Below the pieces are notes generated by a model. That model worked only from the letters and a program-made list of their open reading frames with translations. It had not been told where the DNA came from and made no database searches. Of a stretch of DNA of 64,000 bases, positions 1 to 11,851 are shown piece after piece. Within the stretch, counting starts at the first letter, position 1; each line of letters begins with the position of its first letter. Made by a program: the position numbers and the translations under genes. The stretch is from Coptis chinensis (taxonomy: Eukaryota; Streptophyta; Magnoliopsida; Ranunculales; Ranunculaceae). The stretch spans positions 24,029,501 to 24,093,500 of the forward strand of contig CM027382.1 of the NCBI GenBank assembly GCA_015680905.1. The letters are read 5' to 3'.

Positions 1-1699
1 TCAGAGTTTTGTGGTCATTCGTAGGGAAGCCAATAAGATTACCTTACAGTTCAATTCATGTATATATATGTGGATGTCTACCACACTTCATGCGTTCATG
101 TATAATTTCCACCCTTGGTACTCTCTTAAAGTGAATTCTTATATGTTACTAGCAAAATGCACGTGCTCTGCACATGAATGACAAATAAATTTTGTTGGAG
201 AGTACGTGAATATGAACACATGTACAATTGTAATAGATATACAGTTATCCGAAAAAAGAGGAAAATTAATATGTATGACAAATACTTATTCCGATTAAAA
301 TTGATAGTTTGGCATGACTTTTCAAACCTCTTTTGTTTGAAAATGTTGTTAATAATGAATCTTACAAAGCCGTATAATTACTGCATATTCATTTCAGATG
401 TGAGTTTGGCATTGAAATAGTTGCTACATAATCCAAAAAGAATAGAGGATCGTATAAACACAACATTACACGAAGTATGACATCCAATTCAAAGCTTATG
501 TAAGCAATTCAGTAGAACGTGAGACTATTGTGCTCCAGTGTTCTTGATGGAGTGTAGGTTCTTCATCAAATTACCAACTCATACACCAGGTTCACAATGA
601 TTGTACGGATGTTCATGGATTCAAAATGAAGAAATGGTACACAAATCTATATTGTTGGTGCATCTCATCTAACTGTAACAATGAGAAATACCATTGTTCA
701 AGAATTCGGTATCGACTATAGAGTAGAACAGGTGTTACACATGTTGATCTTTGTCAAACATCAACAATGTGTCAGTTTCAGTGACCTGAGCTCCATGATT
801 AATTGAGTTGCTGCTGCCATCAGGTATGAGCACCTCTGACTTGAAGTAGAAAAATTCCAGCTCAGAATGTACTAATAAAATTTATTAAACCAATAATTAA
901 ATTTCAAAACAATACACATACTTTAACTTTCTACTATATACTTCCCCTCTTTGTTTATCCAAGTTGTAGAAACCCAAACTGCAATGCAAATTGTGTAAGT
1001 TTTTAAGTCGGAAGATGACATGAAATGCATGTGAATAACAGGACGATGTTATTGTATAGTACACGGAGGCTGGTTAGAAACTATTATTATGCGGCTATAA
1101 TTTTGAAATTGAAGCACCTAATGCACCATGACGCAGTGTCTTTGATGATAGCTGACTAAATAATAATTTATGAGAACTTATGTAGCACCATTTCACCAAG
1201 GCCAAGATACCTAGGAACAAATTTACTGTCATATAACATCACCAATGCCACACACTTTGAGAGCAAAAAATTTGTAGTGACAAAGTAAACTATAAATCTA
1301 ACACTATCGTCTATAGACAATTGAGACCCAACAATATAAAACAAATAGTGAAGTAAACTAAAATTAAATGGAGATGGTGTAATTTAGTCTGACCTCGTTA
1401 TCTGATCAAAATTGCAATCCAAGGTTGCTGGATCTGAGTATGTCTTTGTAAACAACGTTTCAAGTATGGCATCCATTTAAGTCATGTAAAGCTCCATTAT
1501 TGACCACATCTTGGTTTTTATTTTTTGTTTTTGTTGTTTTGAGACTCCTCGTGACATGTAACTGCTCATTACTAAACACATGGTCCAGTAAGTAGATACC
1601 AACCTATAAGTATGTAGAAACATAAAACACCAGATAACACTATTATAGCATGCGATGTCAAAAGGAAACAAAAAACATTTAATAGAAAGAAAAAACTAA
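1..1699. other. AT-rich sequence without a recognised gene
   Basis: No open frame here has a recognisable product. The minus strand between about 740 and 845 reads as a short exon-like stretch with conserved-looking codons (it includes SNSINHGAQVTETDTLL), but I cannot assign it to a family. The rest is AT-rich and looks like degraded intron or intergenic sequence continuing leftwards from the actin fragment. Confidence 0.4.
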
Positions 1700-2577
1700 T
1701 TACCGAAAGTCAGGAGGTGCAACCACTTTAATCTTCATGTTGCTTGGTGCAAGAGCAGTGATCATGTTGCTCGTACAGTCTGCAATGCTATGCAACCACT
1801 TTAATCTTCATGCTGCTTGGTGCAAGAGCAGTGATCATGTTGCTCGTACAATCTGCAATGCTAGGGAACATAGTACTATAGTAGATGCACCACTAAGAAC
1901 AATGTTTCCATATAAATCTTTAATTTTCTACTATCAACATCACACTTAATGATTGAGTTGTAGTTGCGTGGTTTCTTGAATTCCAGTAGCTTCGATCCCA
2001 ATTAGCGAGGGTTGGAAGAGAACCTAAGCGAACCTGAAACATTCAGCTCCAATGGTTGATTACTTGACCATCAAGGAGCTCGTAACTCTTTTCAATTGAG
2101 GAGCTACTCTTTGCTGTTTCAATTTCCTACTCGTAGTCAAGAGCTACATATATAGGCAAGCTTCTCTTTCTACTCACTTGTCTGTCAAATTTCATTTTGC
2201 AAAGTCAAGACAAATGATGATATGGGGAGAGCGTAACCTTCATCAAATGGGGATTGTGTGACGGATTCCATTACCAGAATCCATCACGATACCTGAAAAA
2301 TAAAAGAAATATATTTATCACAGTTCCCAAATGACAGGAGCGAGGTCAGATAAGGTTGTTTTCAATCCTAAAAACACTAACATGTTGTACAACCACTGGC
2401 ATAGAGAGAAAGAATAGTCTGAATTACAGCATACATGGCAGGGACGTTGAACGTTTCATACATGGTTTGTGTCATTTTCTCCATGTTGGCTTTGGGATTA
2501 AGAGGTGCTTCATTAAGAAGACAGGGTGTTCCTTTGGAGCTACACAAAACTCATTGTAAAAGGTATGATGCCATATT
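1700..2577 (-). pseudogene. actin pseudogene (middle and C-terminal part)
   Basis: Reading the minus strand in shifting frames gives unmistakable actin pieces in order. From about 2577 down come [10 protein letters not shown], then APKEHPVFL, then [20 protein letters not shown] and SLYASGCTT. After a gap of about 90 bp come IVMDSGNGIRHTIPI, then DYE followed by EIETAKSSSSIEKSYEL with DGQVI, then [13 protein letters not shown] and ITALAPSNMKIKVVAPP. The gap falls where plant actin genes have an intron (just before GIVLDSGDG) and ends in a ttctcag-like acceptor, so this is a copy that keeps its intron and is not a processed one. Many frameshifts and stops, a missing N-terminal third and an internal 73-bp tandem duplication show that it is dead. 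It stops shortly after the VVAPP motif, before the C-terminal residues. Confidence 0.85.
1718..1863. repeat. 73-bp tandem duplication inside the actin pseudogene
   Basis: Two head-to-tail copies, 1718-1790 and 1791-1863, differ at only about two positions. Each encodes, on the minus strand, the actin segment around ITALAPSNMKIKVV. The duplication is therefore younger than most of the decay in the surrounding pseudogene. Confidence 0.9.
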
Positions 2578-3660
2578 TTGAAACAATAATTACATAACTC
2601 ATAAGCATTCCAAGTTACCAACTAACCGAAACATCTCACTAAAAGTATTGATTTTTTTCTCTCTAAATACCATCATGCACAAATTCATATAATAATACTT
2701 AAGAGTTCAAAGTGGCACAATGAAAAGAAAAAACCTAACCAACTAACTAAACTGAATTGGATGACAATGAACTAAACAATGTTGGTGTAGTTATAATCTA
2801 CTTGGGTTAGCGGTTGAATACTCACTCTAAATTTGCTAGAACTACCCAAATGGTTAGCCTGAAATTGCACTACTAAGGAACCATTATCTTTAACAGTTCA
2901 TCCTACGTTCCAAATTCTGATCCAACACACCCAAGTATCCAACACTCTCATAAAGCTAAAACTATATATTTATAAAATAAATTATTTGTTATCAAGATGT
3001 GATGACCCATTGAAAGTATCCACTAACATCGAAATTTAGTTTACCAATATGCTCATTATGTAATGTACTAATATGGTCTAAGCTAATATAGATTTTCCAA
3101 ACTGAACCCAACATAGAGAGGAAGGATCGTCTTCCTAAGGTGGAAGTATTAGAATGAAGAAGAATAAGCAATAAAAAGGTTCACTTTTTCTGGTATATGC
3201 AGTAACTAATATTCTATATTGGCTGTGTCTCGATTCCAAACAGGCGAGTACTTGTTTTGAAGTCACATAAGATGAATCAAAACAAAGTACTTGTACCCTG
3301 GAAGTCACTGGAAATAATATCTGAAGGATAAAATAAAAGAAACCAATTATCACGTACTTAAAAAGAAAAAGGAATTAAACCTTCGTTGATGGGCTAGGTA
3401 TGAGTTTGTCTATGGAGACCATTGTCCAGTGTTCTTGACTTGTGAAAATCCGAAGAGGATTAAAACGACAAACTCTAGCGGTATGCTCATATTTTAATCC
3501 ATGCTTGAAGCTAGTATTGTTCACTAACACACAAAAGTAAAGAAAGGAAGAAAGATAATAAGTGGATTAGCAAATGAGTGGAATAAACAATTAGCAATCT
3601 TCTATGTATAGTGCACATCAATAAGTGTGATAGCAGCATAACATATCACAAAAACACAGT
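2578..3660. other. spacer with unidentified exon-like blocks on the minus strand
   Basis: Two minus-strand stretches look like exons. About 3525-3385 contains RIFTSQEHWTMVSIDKLIPS, and about 3330-3190 follows a tttccag acceptor and contains SRVQVLCFDSSYVTSKQVL. Neither matches a family I can name with confidence. They lie upstream of the actin fragment in the same orientation but are not actin. The rest is AT-rich. Confidence 0.35.
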
Positions 3661-3666
3661 GGTAGA

Positions 3667-4243
3667 TGTAAAGGTTATGTTTCATCTAACCTTACTGGAG
3701 TAGGTATTTTGGGGGAGATGGATTGGTTGATTGGGTTTGACCAATTTCGTATGGACGAACTGCCTACGTATCAAGTTCTCTCTCTGGGGGGAGGGGGGAC
3801 TTGAATCAGGTCAGACATAGTTCCTCATCCTCCTTATATAGGCAAGATGCCCGCGCCTCATGCTCTCCCACTTCAGGTCACTTATGAGCCATGATGGCGA
3901 GTTATGAAGAATCAATGAGCTGCATGCCTGAAGCTTCAGTCTTGGTGGTTGCAATAAAGGCTTACATTACAAGCCATTGTGAAGCAAGAGGAAGGAGCGC
4001 TAGTGAGGTCGCTTCATGGTGAGATCGTCTACTCGACTCGAGTCACTTTGAAGCGAGCTCGCAGGTCGAGTACTGGAGATCGGTTGGTGGTGACATCACT
4101 CTGGGCGTGAGTTGAATAGGTTGCTTGCCTGAGTCGAGTCACTATGAAGCGAGCTCTGAGGACGAGGATACGAGGTTGGTTGTTAGTTTTGTATATGCTG
4201 GACATGTGTGGTATTCATTGGATGTGAATATTACTCCCTCACA
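3667..4243 (-). repeat. 3' LTR of the Tat element (left LTR)
   Basis: About 577 bp, aligned over its full length with the right LTR. In element orientation it begins TGTGAGGGAG and ends in TTTACA. Just inside it (about 4244-4260, minus strand) is the purine-rich gagatggggctg, a plausible polypurine tract. Compared with the right LTR it lacks a stretch of about 20 bp near the caggtc repeat and differs in a poly-G run. Confidence 0.9.
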
Positions 4244-4601
4244 CAGCCCCATCTCAGTAGGTCGTTTAGTACATTTTAATGATCTGCTGAGAGAGAACGT
4301 TTACACGTGTGTAGCATGTGTGTGGAATAACAATTGCCTCGTTTTGTGGAAGTCGAAAAGACAAGACATAAAGAGACGTGTCGTTTTAGGGTTCAGTGTA
4401 ATGATGGCCTGCATTGGGAACTGAACGGGCGACGTGTATAAGATATTTTGGGGAACTGGAAAGTTATTGTTTTGCTTCATTTCCTTCAAATTTTTGAGAT
4501 CGTTGAGTGCTCAGGTTAGTTCAATCTCCTCCATTTTTCCTCTTCTCATTTGATAGTTAAACTTTGTTTGTTAGGTTCTTTTCTTTTTTGTCTTCACACC
4601 A

Positions 4602-6867
4602 TGTCTGACTCCGATGATACATGATCGGAGGAGGTTATAGTTGGGTCTATGTAAGATCTGAATATGTAGTTGCTTTGGAGAGTGGCTCTAGACGTTGTGA
4701 GGGTTCTTCTTCTAGTGGGTTACCCCCTAGAAATGTAGATAGGCGTGCTTTGGAAAAGTTTGGAGATTTGAGGGACGCTTATGGTATAGATGTTAGCGAC
4801 CTGGAGATACATGAAATAGGGGATGATGTTGACGTTTTAAGTAATGCGTACACCCCACGGGGATATGGGGTGGTAGTTTGTGAGGGGCAATTGCGAGATG
4901 GCATGAGGATATCGTTCTCGCCACTTATCTGTATTTTTGAAACTTTTGTAAGAAAGCACCTTGCTAGTTCGTTGGCAACACTTGGCATTTGTTGAGAGTA
5001 TTTGACCTGTTGAATGAGAAATTAGGGTACCGTGTTGAGGTCGCTGACATTATTGAGCACTTTGCTGTGAAGTGATCTTGTGCTAATAATTTTAGTTTGC
5101 AAACGCTAACGGGGAAGTCGAGCGTTCTGGATGGTGTGAGCAACGAGCCTTGGGAGAGAAGGGCATTGTTGTTAATTGGAAATTACTGTGCTAGTGGGTT
5201 TGTAGTTCATACTAGGGTTTGCAATTTTTTTGGTATGTTTTGAGTCCTTTGTTGTTTATTGAGTGATATTTGTTTGTTTTGAGCTGACCTTGGATATGGT
5301 TGTTTTGTAGAGGTCACTATTTCAAGTCGAACTGAGTGGGGAGTGATCGAGAGGTTCGCTAAGCTTAGCCGAGCTAAGAAGCAAGAGAAACTGCCTGAGG
5401 TAGCTGCTTTCTTTGTGGAAAGGAGAGGTCGTGGGATAAGGCTCAAGCGGAGGAGTCAAAAGAAAAGGGATCGTGGTCAGGTCGATAGTGAGTCTTCTAG
5501 CGAGTTCGCCATGGAGAGGGAAGATAGTGGCGTTCTGACCAGGGAAGCTAGGAACAGGAACTTGAGTGGGGCGGTGAGGCCTGTGGGAAGTGCTCGGACC
5601 TCTGGTAGTGATGGTAGGATGCCCAAGCTTAGTGGTGGGAAGGGTCACCATTCTGGTTCTGACCCTGCTTCCCGGGAGAAAACCAGGAGGCGAGTGCCCG
5701 CTCTGGTGGATGTAGATGAATTGAGAGTTTTAGTTCGTGAAATTGGGAGTTTGTTGAAGAGAAAAGTTGTTGTTGATGATGATAGGGTGTAGGGCAGTTC
5801 GACTGGAGGGCATAATGAGGGTGGAGTCTGGTCACCGTTCTGCAGGGAAGAAATATGGGTGTTCTGAGGGTGGTTCGAGCTCTCGGGTGAGGTCATTCTA
5901 GAGGGTCAATCTAGGGGATGATGACCTGAATCCACTTGAGAAGGAGAAGGGTATTGTTGCTATGACTGTTGTTCCTCCTGCTAGAAGAGAAAAATCTTCT
6001 AGCAAGGGTAGTGCCAAGGCTGGTCTTGGTAAGGAGAAAGGTGGCGCGCTTGAGACGGGTGTCACCTATGTTAACCCTAATACTAGAGAAACCCAGTACG
6101 TGATGAGGTTTGACTGTAGCTTCCAGTTTGCTCCAATCACGAGTTGCTTGCTGGATAGCATCGTTCTTGATGGAGATCAGCGGAACTTAGATGCTATGGG
6201 CGACCTTGCTGCGAACGTGAAAGCCATGGACCTTGGATATTGCTTGGTATGTACTTGTATAACTTGGCTTTTTGTTGTGTAAGAGTAGGATGGTTTATTG
6301 ATTGTGGATGTACTGCTGTTTTGTAGGTACTATCCAGGTATCAAACGTTGAAAGAGCTGGCTGTGATTGCTGATGCTGAAAAGGGCGATTGGGAGAAGAT
6401 GAACGAAGAACTAGAGAATGTGCATTCTGTTCAAGTTTCTCTTCAAACATGTTTTGACTAACTGAAGAAGCAGCACGATCAGGTCACTTTGGAGAAAATG
6501 ATCATGGCAGGGGCGCTGGAGCAGGCAAATGACTAGCTGGCACTGTATACTGGGTATGTGGAGAAGGCAACAGCTGCAGCCAAGGCGGCGAAAAGACGCC
6601 TATGAGACTTTGTTCGGAGAGGTGACCGAGTTGGCCAAGGAGTACAATGAGCTGGAGCAGAAGTACCTTGGCTTACAGGAGGAACCAGAATGTGGGGCTC
6701 TAGGTGGAACAATGTTAGACGCACCTGGAGATGCTAGTACCATTCTTCTTGTATTTGAAGGTCCTGTTCTTGTGGCTGATGTTGCCTCGGATCCCGCCCT
6801 TGATGGAGCTATTGTGGAGGACGTGCTGGAGCCCCTAGCCTCTGAGAGTTTGCCAATTGTTTCTTGA
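4602..6867 (+). pseudogene. antisense gene of the Tat element, copy 1
   Basis: Coding-like sequence runs on the plus strand, opposite to gag-pol. It starts with an acidic segment (MSDSDDT at 4602) and continues through 4660-4995 (contains RRALEKFGDLRDAYGIDVSD and RDGMRISFSPL). A basic, Ser-rich linker follows (5343-5792), then a conserved block ending MDLGYCLV near 6246. There a gtatgt donor and a ttgttttgtag acceptor (about 6327) suggest an intron. Downstream is a Glu/Lys-rich coiled coil (contains YQTLKELAVIADAEKGDWEK and YNELEQKYLGLQEEPECGAL) and a stop at 6867. Several stops and frameshifts break it. Antisense ORFs in the 3' region are known from Tat elements such as Grande and RIRE2; the function is unknown. 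The assignment rests on position, orientation and general character, not on an alignment. Confidence 0.6.
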
Positions 6868-6929
6868 ATCTTGTCAGCTGTGAGAGAATGTTCCCTTGTT
6901 TGTTGTTTGTCTTATTTGTGATGGTTGTT

Positions 6930-7769
6930 ATGATACCATAGAGCTGATTTCTTGGGCTTGCCTGGGCAGTTCGCCTTTATTTATTGCTGCATGGCCTATG
7001 GCCTGATACATTAAGAGCTGATAACTTGGGCTTGCCTGGGTAGTTTGCCTTTATTATCTGCTTTATTTTAGAACGAAATGGTTTCCACCTGAGTGGCAGT
7101 TCGATAGCCATAGAGAACTGGTTTCCTGAGCTTGTTTAGGCAATTCATTCTTTTAAATTTATGAAATGCATATTTATTTTCCTTGCTCTTTTTCTTGATG
7201 CCTTGAATGTAATTTGCCTGATGTTGTTGCACTTGTCTAGCGTTGTATGTTCCAACTGGTAAGAAGTGTCCAGGCTATGTAGCCTGCGAGCTTGATTGGG
7301 CATCTTGCTCTTAGAAAGCGTTCTTCACTGAGTCGCGTCTAGTGTTGTAAGCTTTGACTAGTGAGAAGTGGTAAGGGTATGTAGCTTGTGGGCTTGAGTG
7401 AGTGTCCTGCTCGTAGAGAGCATTCTCCTGAGAGAGGACTTCAGCACGTGTTTGGCACGTGTTAGGAGGCGAAACGTTTGGTAGCAGAAATAGTAACCAC
7501 CTTGTGTTCTGGAATTTGAAAATATGGCGGCCGGGTCGTGCGGCTCGTCGGTTAGGGTTTTGATGTATTAATGGTATGTCTTGGGAAGTGAAACGGTTTA
7601 TCCTAAAAGACTTTTCGTGAAAGGTTTAGGGGTACTGGTTCGTCATTTCCCTCAAGCTATTTTCCAACTTCTTTTCCTTTCTCATTTTTTTTTCTTTTTT
7701 TATATGTAAGTTTTGTATGCTTGTTGTTTTTGTTCCTTGTTGATTGTTGGGTTGTCCCTGGAGTGTAGA
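6930..7769. repeat. degenerate direct repeats between the two antisense gene copies
   Basis: A phrase of the form cttgggcttgcctgggcagtt recurs at about 6951, 7028 and, more diverged, at 7128. From about 7240 a second family appears, with gcgttct, ctcttagaga and agtgagaagtg words. No coding capacity is visible. The same two word families recur after 8745 behind the second antisense copy, so the whole block was probably duplicated with the gene. Confidence 0.6.
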
Positions 7770-8745
7770 ATGGCTAGGGCAGATGGTGATGATTTTGAAT
7801 ATTTGGTCCCTCCAATGGGAGGGGTGAGGGAGACCTCTCCGCTCATCTTGGAGGAGATTAAATTCTTGCCACGCCGTTCTCATGATCTAGGTAAATGGAA
7901 GGCGATCGCTTCTGACACGAGGGCCACGAAGCGGTCTAAAAGTGTGGGTTGCTCTACTTCTGGTTTGCGTAAGTGAACTGGAGGTGTGGTGTTTAGGTGC
8001 CCGAGTTCTAGGGGTGGGGTCGACCTGGGTGCTCACGACCGTTCTGTGGCGGGTAAGAGAAAAGATGTTGCTAGAGAAAGCTCTGAGGTTGGTGCATTGG
8101 GGAGGCGGGGTGGAGACCTGGGAAGAAGCGTGCAGTGAAACGATCTGACTGCAGCTTCGGGTCGGCACTCATAGCTAATTGTCTCTTGGAAGGGATTGTC
8201 TTGGAAGGTGACAAAGAAGAGCTGGATGACCAAGATTTGGAAAAGACTTTGGAGACCATGGATATGGCTTGCTGTTTGGTAAGCTTTAAATATTCTCTGG
8301 TCCCTTTCTGTTTTATTGGCGAGAGTAACATTGATGTTTCTATTTGTAGTTTCTTGCTGGGTATCATAAGTTGAAACACACGACCCAAGTTATGGAAGTT
8401 GTGGAAAATGATGTGGGCAAGATAAAGAAGGACCTCTTGAGCTTGTAGCTCGCTCGAGAGCCTGAGAAGAAGGAACTGAAGGATTTGAGGAAACTGCATC
8501 AGGACATTGTATCTGAGAGGTCGTTGCTGGTCAGTTTGATGGTTGACTTGCAAGAAAGACTGGGAGTAGTAACTAAGTATGCCAAGTAATGCAAGTCGGT
8601 TGCACGACAGGCTCAGCGGGCATATGACCGAGTGTGCTAAGATTATGTGTTGCTGGAGGAGACGTACTTTCAATTGAAAGAAGAGTGTGAATGTGGGGCT
8701 CTAGGTGAAAGTGTGCTTGTCATACCTTGAGATGCTAGTAACGCT
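7770..8745 (+). pseudogene. antisense gene of the Tat element, copy 2 (truncated)
   Basis: This is a second, diverged copy of the 6.1-6.7 kb part of copy 1. The two are clearly collinear: copy 1 has FDCSFQFAPITSCLLDSIVL where copy 2 has SDCSFGSALIANCLLEGIVL. Both end the block in a CCLV/YCLV motif followed by an intron donor (here ggtaag near 8280) and an acceptor near 8349. The coiled-coil segment follows (contains LLEETYFQLKEECECGALG, matching EECGALG-type sequence in copy 1). The upstream part, starting MARADGDDFEYLVPPMGGVR at 7770, has no obvious counterpart in copy 1. Stops at several positions inactivate it. Duplication of this gene inside one element is unusual. Confidence 0.6.
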
Positions 8746-9640
8746 AGAACTGGTTTCCTGGGCTTGTTTTGGCAGTTCACTTTTGAAATGGTTGGGGCGT
8801 GACCCAGATATATTAAAAGCTGATACCCTGGGGAAACCTGGGCAGTTCGTGTTATTGACAGCGTAGTGAACTGGTGTCCACATAAGTGGCCTTTCGGTTA
8901 TTTTGAAGAACTGGTTTCTTAAGTGTGTTCAGGCAGTTCATTTGTTCTGCACGTTATGGAACACATGATGTTTATTTTCATCTGAATGTTTGTTGCATAT
9001 ATTTTCGTAAGAATTTGACCTAGAAATATATATCACGTTGTCTAGGAAGACATAGGATGCTATGAAGCGTTTGAGCTCGTTTGAGCGTACTGCTCAGGAG
9101 AGCATTTTGACTGTTCCAGAGAACTTCTACACTAAGTTGATCCCAGAGTTTGATGTTATCAACTAGTGAGAAGTGTTGGAGCTATGAAGCCTTTGAGCTC
9201 GAGTGAGCGTTGTAGCTTAAGTAGGTGTGTTGCTCTTAGAGAGCAGTCTTCACTAAGTTAATCCTTGCAATGTAGGTTTTGAACTAGTGAGAGGTGTGTG
9301 AGCTATGTAGCCCTAAGCTCGAGTGAACATTTAGTCATTCAGAACGTTTGAGCTTTGGAGAGCGTTTAAGTTCATTTGAATGTTTTGCTCTTAGAGAGCA
9401 TTCTACACTTAGTTGACCCTAGAAGTATAGGTCTTAAACTAACGAGTAGTGTTAAGGCTAAGTAACCTGTGAGCTATGTAGCCCTGAGCTCTAGTGAGCG
9501 TTTTGATGTGGAGAACGTTTAAGCCCTATATAACGTTTTAGTTCGAGTGAGCGTTTTGCTCTTAGAAAGCGAGCTGTGCGTCGATTGATAACGTTGAGAG
9601 ATTTGCAGTGCTTGATGCAAATTAACCATTATGTGTATAA
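8746..9640. repeat. degenerate tandem-repeat array in the 3' untranslated part of the Tat element
   Basis: Words such as gagctatgtagcc, gagtgagcgttt, gctcttagagagca, cactaagttgat and actagtgagaagtgt recur in the same order about every 120 to 190 bp between 9050 and 9580. The copies are heavily diverged. Variable tandem repeats in this position are typical of Tat/Ogre elements. No ORF is present. Confidence 0.65.
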
Positions 9641-10760
9641 ATGCTAAGAGTAAGACTCAACAAGAAAGTATTCCAAGGACGTGGAAGTGGCTGTCCATTT
9701 TGGGTTTTGATCCAATATGCTTCATTGCCAATGACTCGTTCTACTATGTAAGGGCCTTTTTATGTTGGTGCCAGTTTCGAGTTATCCTTAGTTTTTTTCA
9801 AGACTAGGTCGCCTGGTTGGAAACTGCGAGGGTTAACTTGCTTGTTGTACGTCTTCCTTAGAGTTTGGTGGTAGGATGCTAGTCGAATTGCTACTAGGTT
9901 GCGTCATTATTCAAGTAAGTCGACCTCTCGAGCAAGAATGGAGTCGTTCTGACCAGATTCGACGATCTCAGATCGAGTTGTTGTAATTGTCAGCACAGTA
10001 GGGATGATAGCCTCAGTACCGTAGCATAGTGAGAATGGTGATTCGCCTGTGCTAGAACGAGTTGTCGTCTATGAGCCCATAAAATGTTTTCTAATTGCAT
10101 TGGCCACTGGCTTTTGTTCTTTTCAATCTTCTTTTTCAAGTTCTCTAGAATTGCTTTGTTACTGGCTTCTGCTTGACCATTGCTATGAGCGTACTGGAGA
10201 GTGGAGAATGCATGAACGATCTTCCACTTAGCCAAGAATTCTTTGACTGTCTTTCCCTTGAATTGGGAGCCATTATCCATCACCAATGTGTGGGGGAGGC
10301 CAAATCTGGTAATGATGTTGGTCCAAATGAAGCTTATGACATTAGATTCTTTGACATGAGCCAAGGGAATCACTTCTACACATTTGGTGAAGTAGTCTGT
10401 TAAAGCTAGGATGAACCGAAAGCCTGTGCTTTTCTGTGGAATGAATGGACCCATGATGTCCAAGCCCCACATGTGAAATGGCCAAGGGTTGGCAATGTTG
10501 ATGAGTTCTCAAGCTGGCTGAATGATATTGTGGCCAAATATTTGGCACTTGATGCATTTGAGTACATACTTTTTTGCATTGATCTACATTTTTGCCAGAA
10601 GTAGCCTTGTGAGATCGCTTTGTGAGCCAAAGAGCGACCTCTTGCGTGATTGTCACATTCTCCCTTGTGGATTTCTACGAAAATCATCTGACCCTGTTCT
10701 GGGCTTATGCACCTTAGATGGGGTCCTCCAACAGATTTTCTGAAAAGTTTGTCATTCACA
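9640..10760 (-). pseudogene. retrotransposon integrase
   Basis: The minus strand encodes an HHCC-type zinc-binding region (about 10700-10540, broken by a frameshift; includes HARGRSLAHKAISQGYFW). The catalytic core follows (10472-9990) with WGLDIMGPF, MDNGSQF and NGQAEASNKA carrying the D, D and E positions. The C-terminal part is readable down to about 9650 with a GPY-type LPRPWN ending, but only across frameshifts. It would join the element's cDNA to host DNA. In-frame breaks between the zinc module and the core, and again after the core, mean it cannot make a functional enzyme. Confidence 0.85.
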
Positions 10761-10861
10761 AGGCAATAGCGACTTGACTGATATTAAATATGTCTGGCCT
10801 TGGTTCGATCTGCTGGTGCTTTGTCGGGCTGGATATAATCTATGATAGGTTGCATCCATGT

Positions 10862-11851
10862 TTAACTCATCTGAGTGTTAGAGAGTGGGCATAGGTCGGT
10901 AACTTCTAGGACTTGCTCATTTTGGTAAGCAGGTCGATCGACTACTTCGATTAGTAGTTTCCTAGGTTGGGTTGCGAGGTACGCCAAGCTGTCAGCGTGG
11001 TGATTCTCTTCCCGTAGTAAATGGTGTATGGTGACTTTTTTGAAAGAAGGCAGCAATTGATTTACAACTTGAAGGTATTTAGAAAGGTTACCTTCATTGG
11101 TAGTATACTCATGAGTGACCTGGCGAACGACCAGTTGTGAATCGCTAAAGACCTTAAGCTCCTGGGCGTTGAGCTCTAATGCCATGCGAAGTCCCATGAT
11201 CAGGGCTTCGTACTCCGCTTTGTTATTGGAGGTCGCAAAATTGATGCGAACTGACTTTTCCACCATAGAGCCATCGGGTGACACTAGGACTACCCCGACT
11301 CCGCTGCCACCTAGATTGCTGGCGCCATCTACGAAGAGTGACCATAGCGACGCATCATGCTGCTTTGAGGTCGGGGTGTCTACTTCGGGTTCCCAGTTCA
11401 GGTCCTCAACTGGGAAATCTGCTAGGAAAACAGCAATGACCTGACCCTTCTGAGAGGTTCTGGGGGTGAACTCAATGTGGTGTTCACCGAACTCTTCTGC
11501 CCATACTACCATGTGAGTCGTCTTGTTGGCTTTGAGAAGTATCTTCTTTAGTGGCAGGTCGGTGAACACTTTGATTGGGTGTGCTTGGAAGTAAGGCCTG
11601 AACTTTCGTGCTGAATAAAGTAGTGCCAGTACTGCCTTTTCAATGTGGGAGTAGTTCTTCTCGGCTAGCAACAATGTCTTGCTTGTGAAGTAGATCGGTT
11701 TATCTATGTTCTGTTCCTCTTTGAAGAGAACTAAACTGATAGCGAAGTCAGAAATAGCTAAGTGTAGCCCCAGCGTTTCACCATCAATCGATTTTGCTAG
11801 CACAGGTGGTGTTGTCAAATGTCCTTGAGAGTAGAGAATGCTTGGTGGCAT
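10862..11851 (-). CDS. RT C-terminus, RNase H and second (archaeal-type) RNase H
   Basis: A 329-residue open stretch. Residues about 30-110 are the usual Ty3/gypsy RNase H with acidic residues near D35, E71 (YSHIEKAVLAL) and D98 (VFTDLP). Residues about 170-290 form a second RNase H domain: SLFVDGASN (D175), NNKAEYEAL (E213), VFSDSQL (D237) and NHHADSLAYLA. The extra domain between RNase H and integrase identifies the Tat lineage. The frame is open because decay here is mild, but the ORF begins inside the polyprotein and is not an independent gene. Confidence 0.85.
   Translation of the reverse strand: MPPSILYSQGHLTTPPVLAKSIDGETLGLHLAISDFAISLVLFKEEQNIDKPIYFTSKTLLLAEKNYSHIEKAVLALLYSARKFRPYFQAHPIKVFTDLPLKKILLKANKTTHMVVWAEEFGEHHIEFTPRTSQKGQVIAVFLADFPVEDLNWEPEVDTPTSKQHDASLWSLFVDGASNLGGSGVGVVLVSPDGSMVEKSVRINFATSNNKAEYEALIMGLRMALELNAQELKVFSDSQLVVRQVTHEYTTNEGNLSKYLQVVNQLLPSFKKVTIHHLLREENHHADSLAYLATQPRKLLIEVVDRPAYQNEQVLEVTDLCPLSNTQMS

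Noticed and set aside
178..420. 80-codon plus-strand frame at the left edge
   Set aside because: AT-rich, no motif, no splice context, biased residues; chance frame.
11115..11444. Plus-strand frames overlapping the RNase H region (also 12465, 12968, 13645, 14156)
   Set aside because: These lie opposite well-identified retrotransposon domains and have no motif of their own; shadows.
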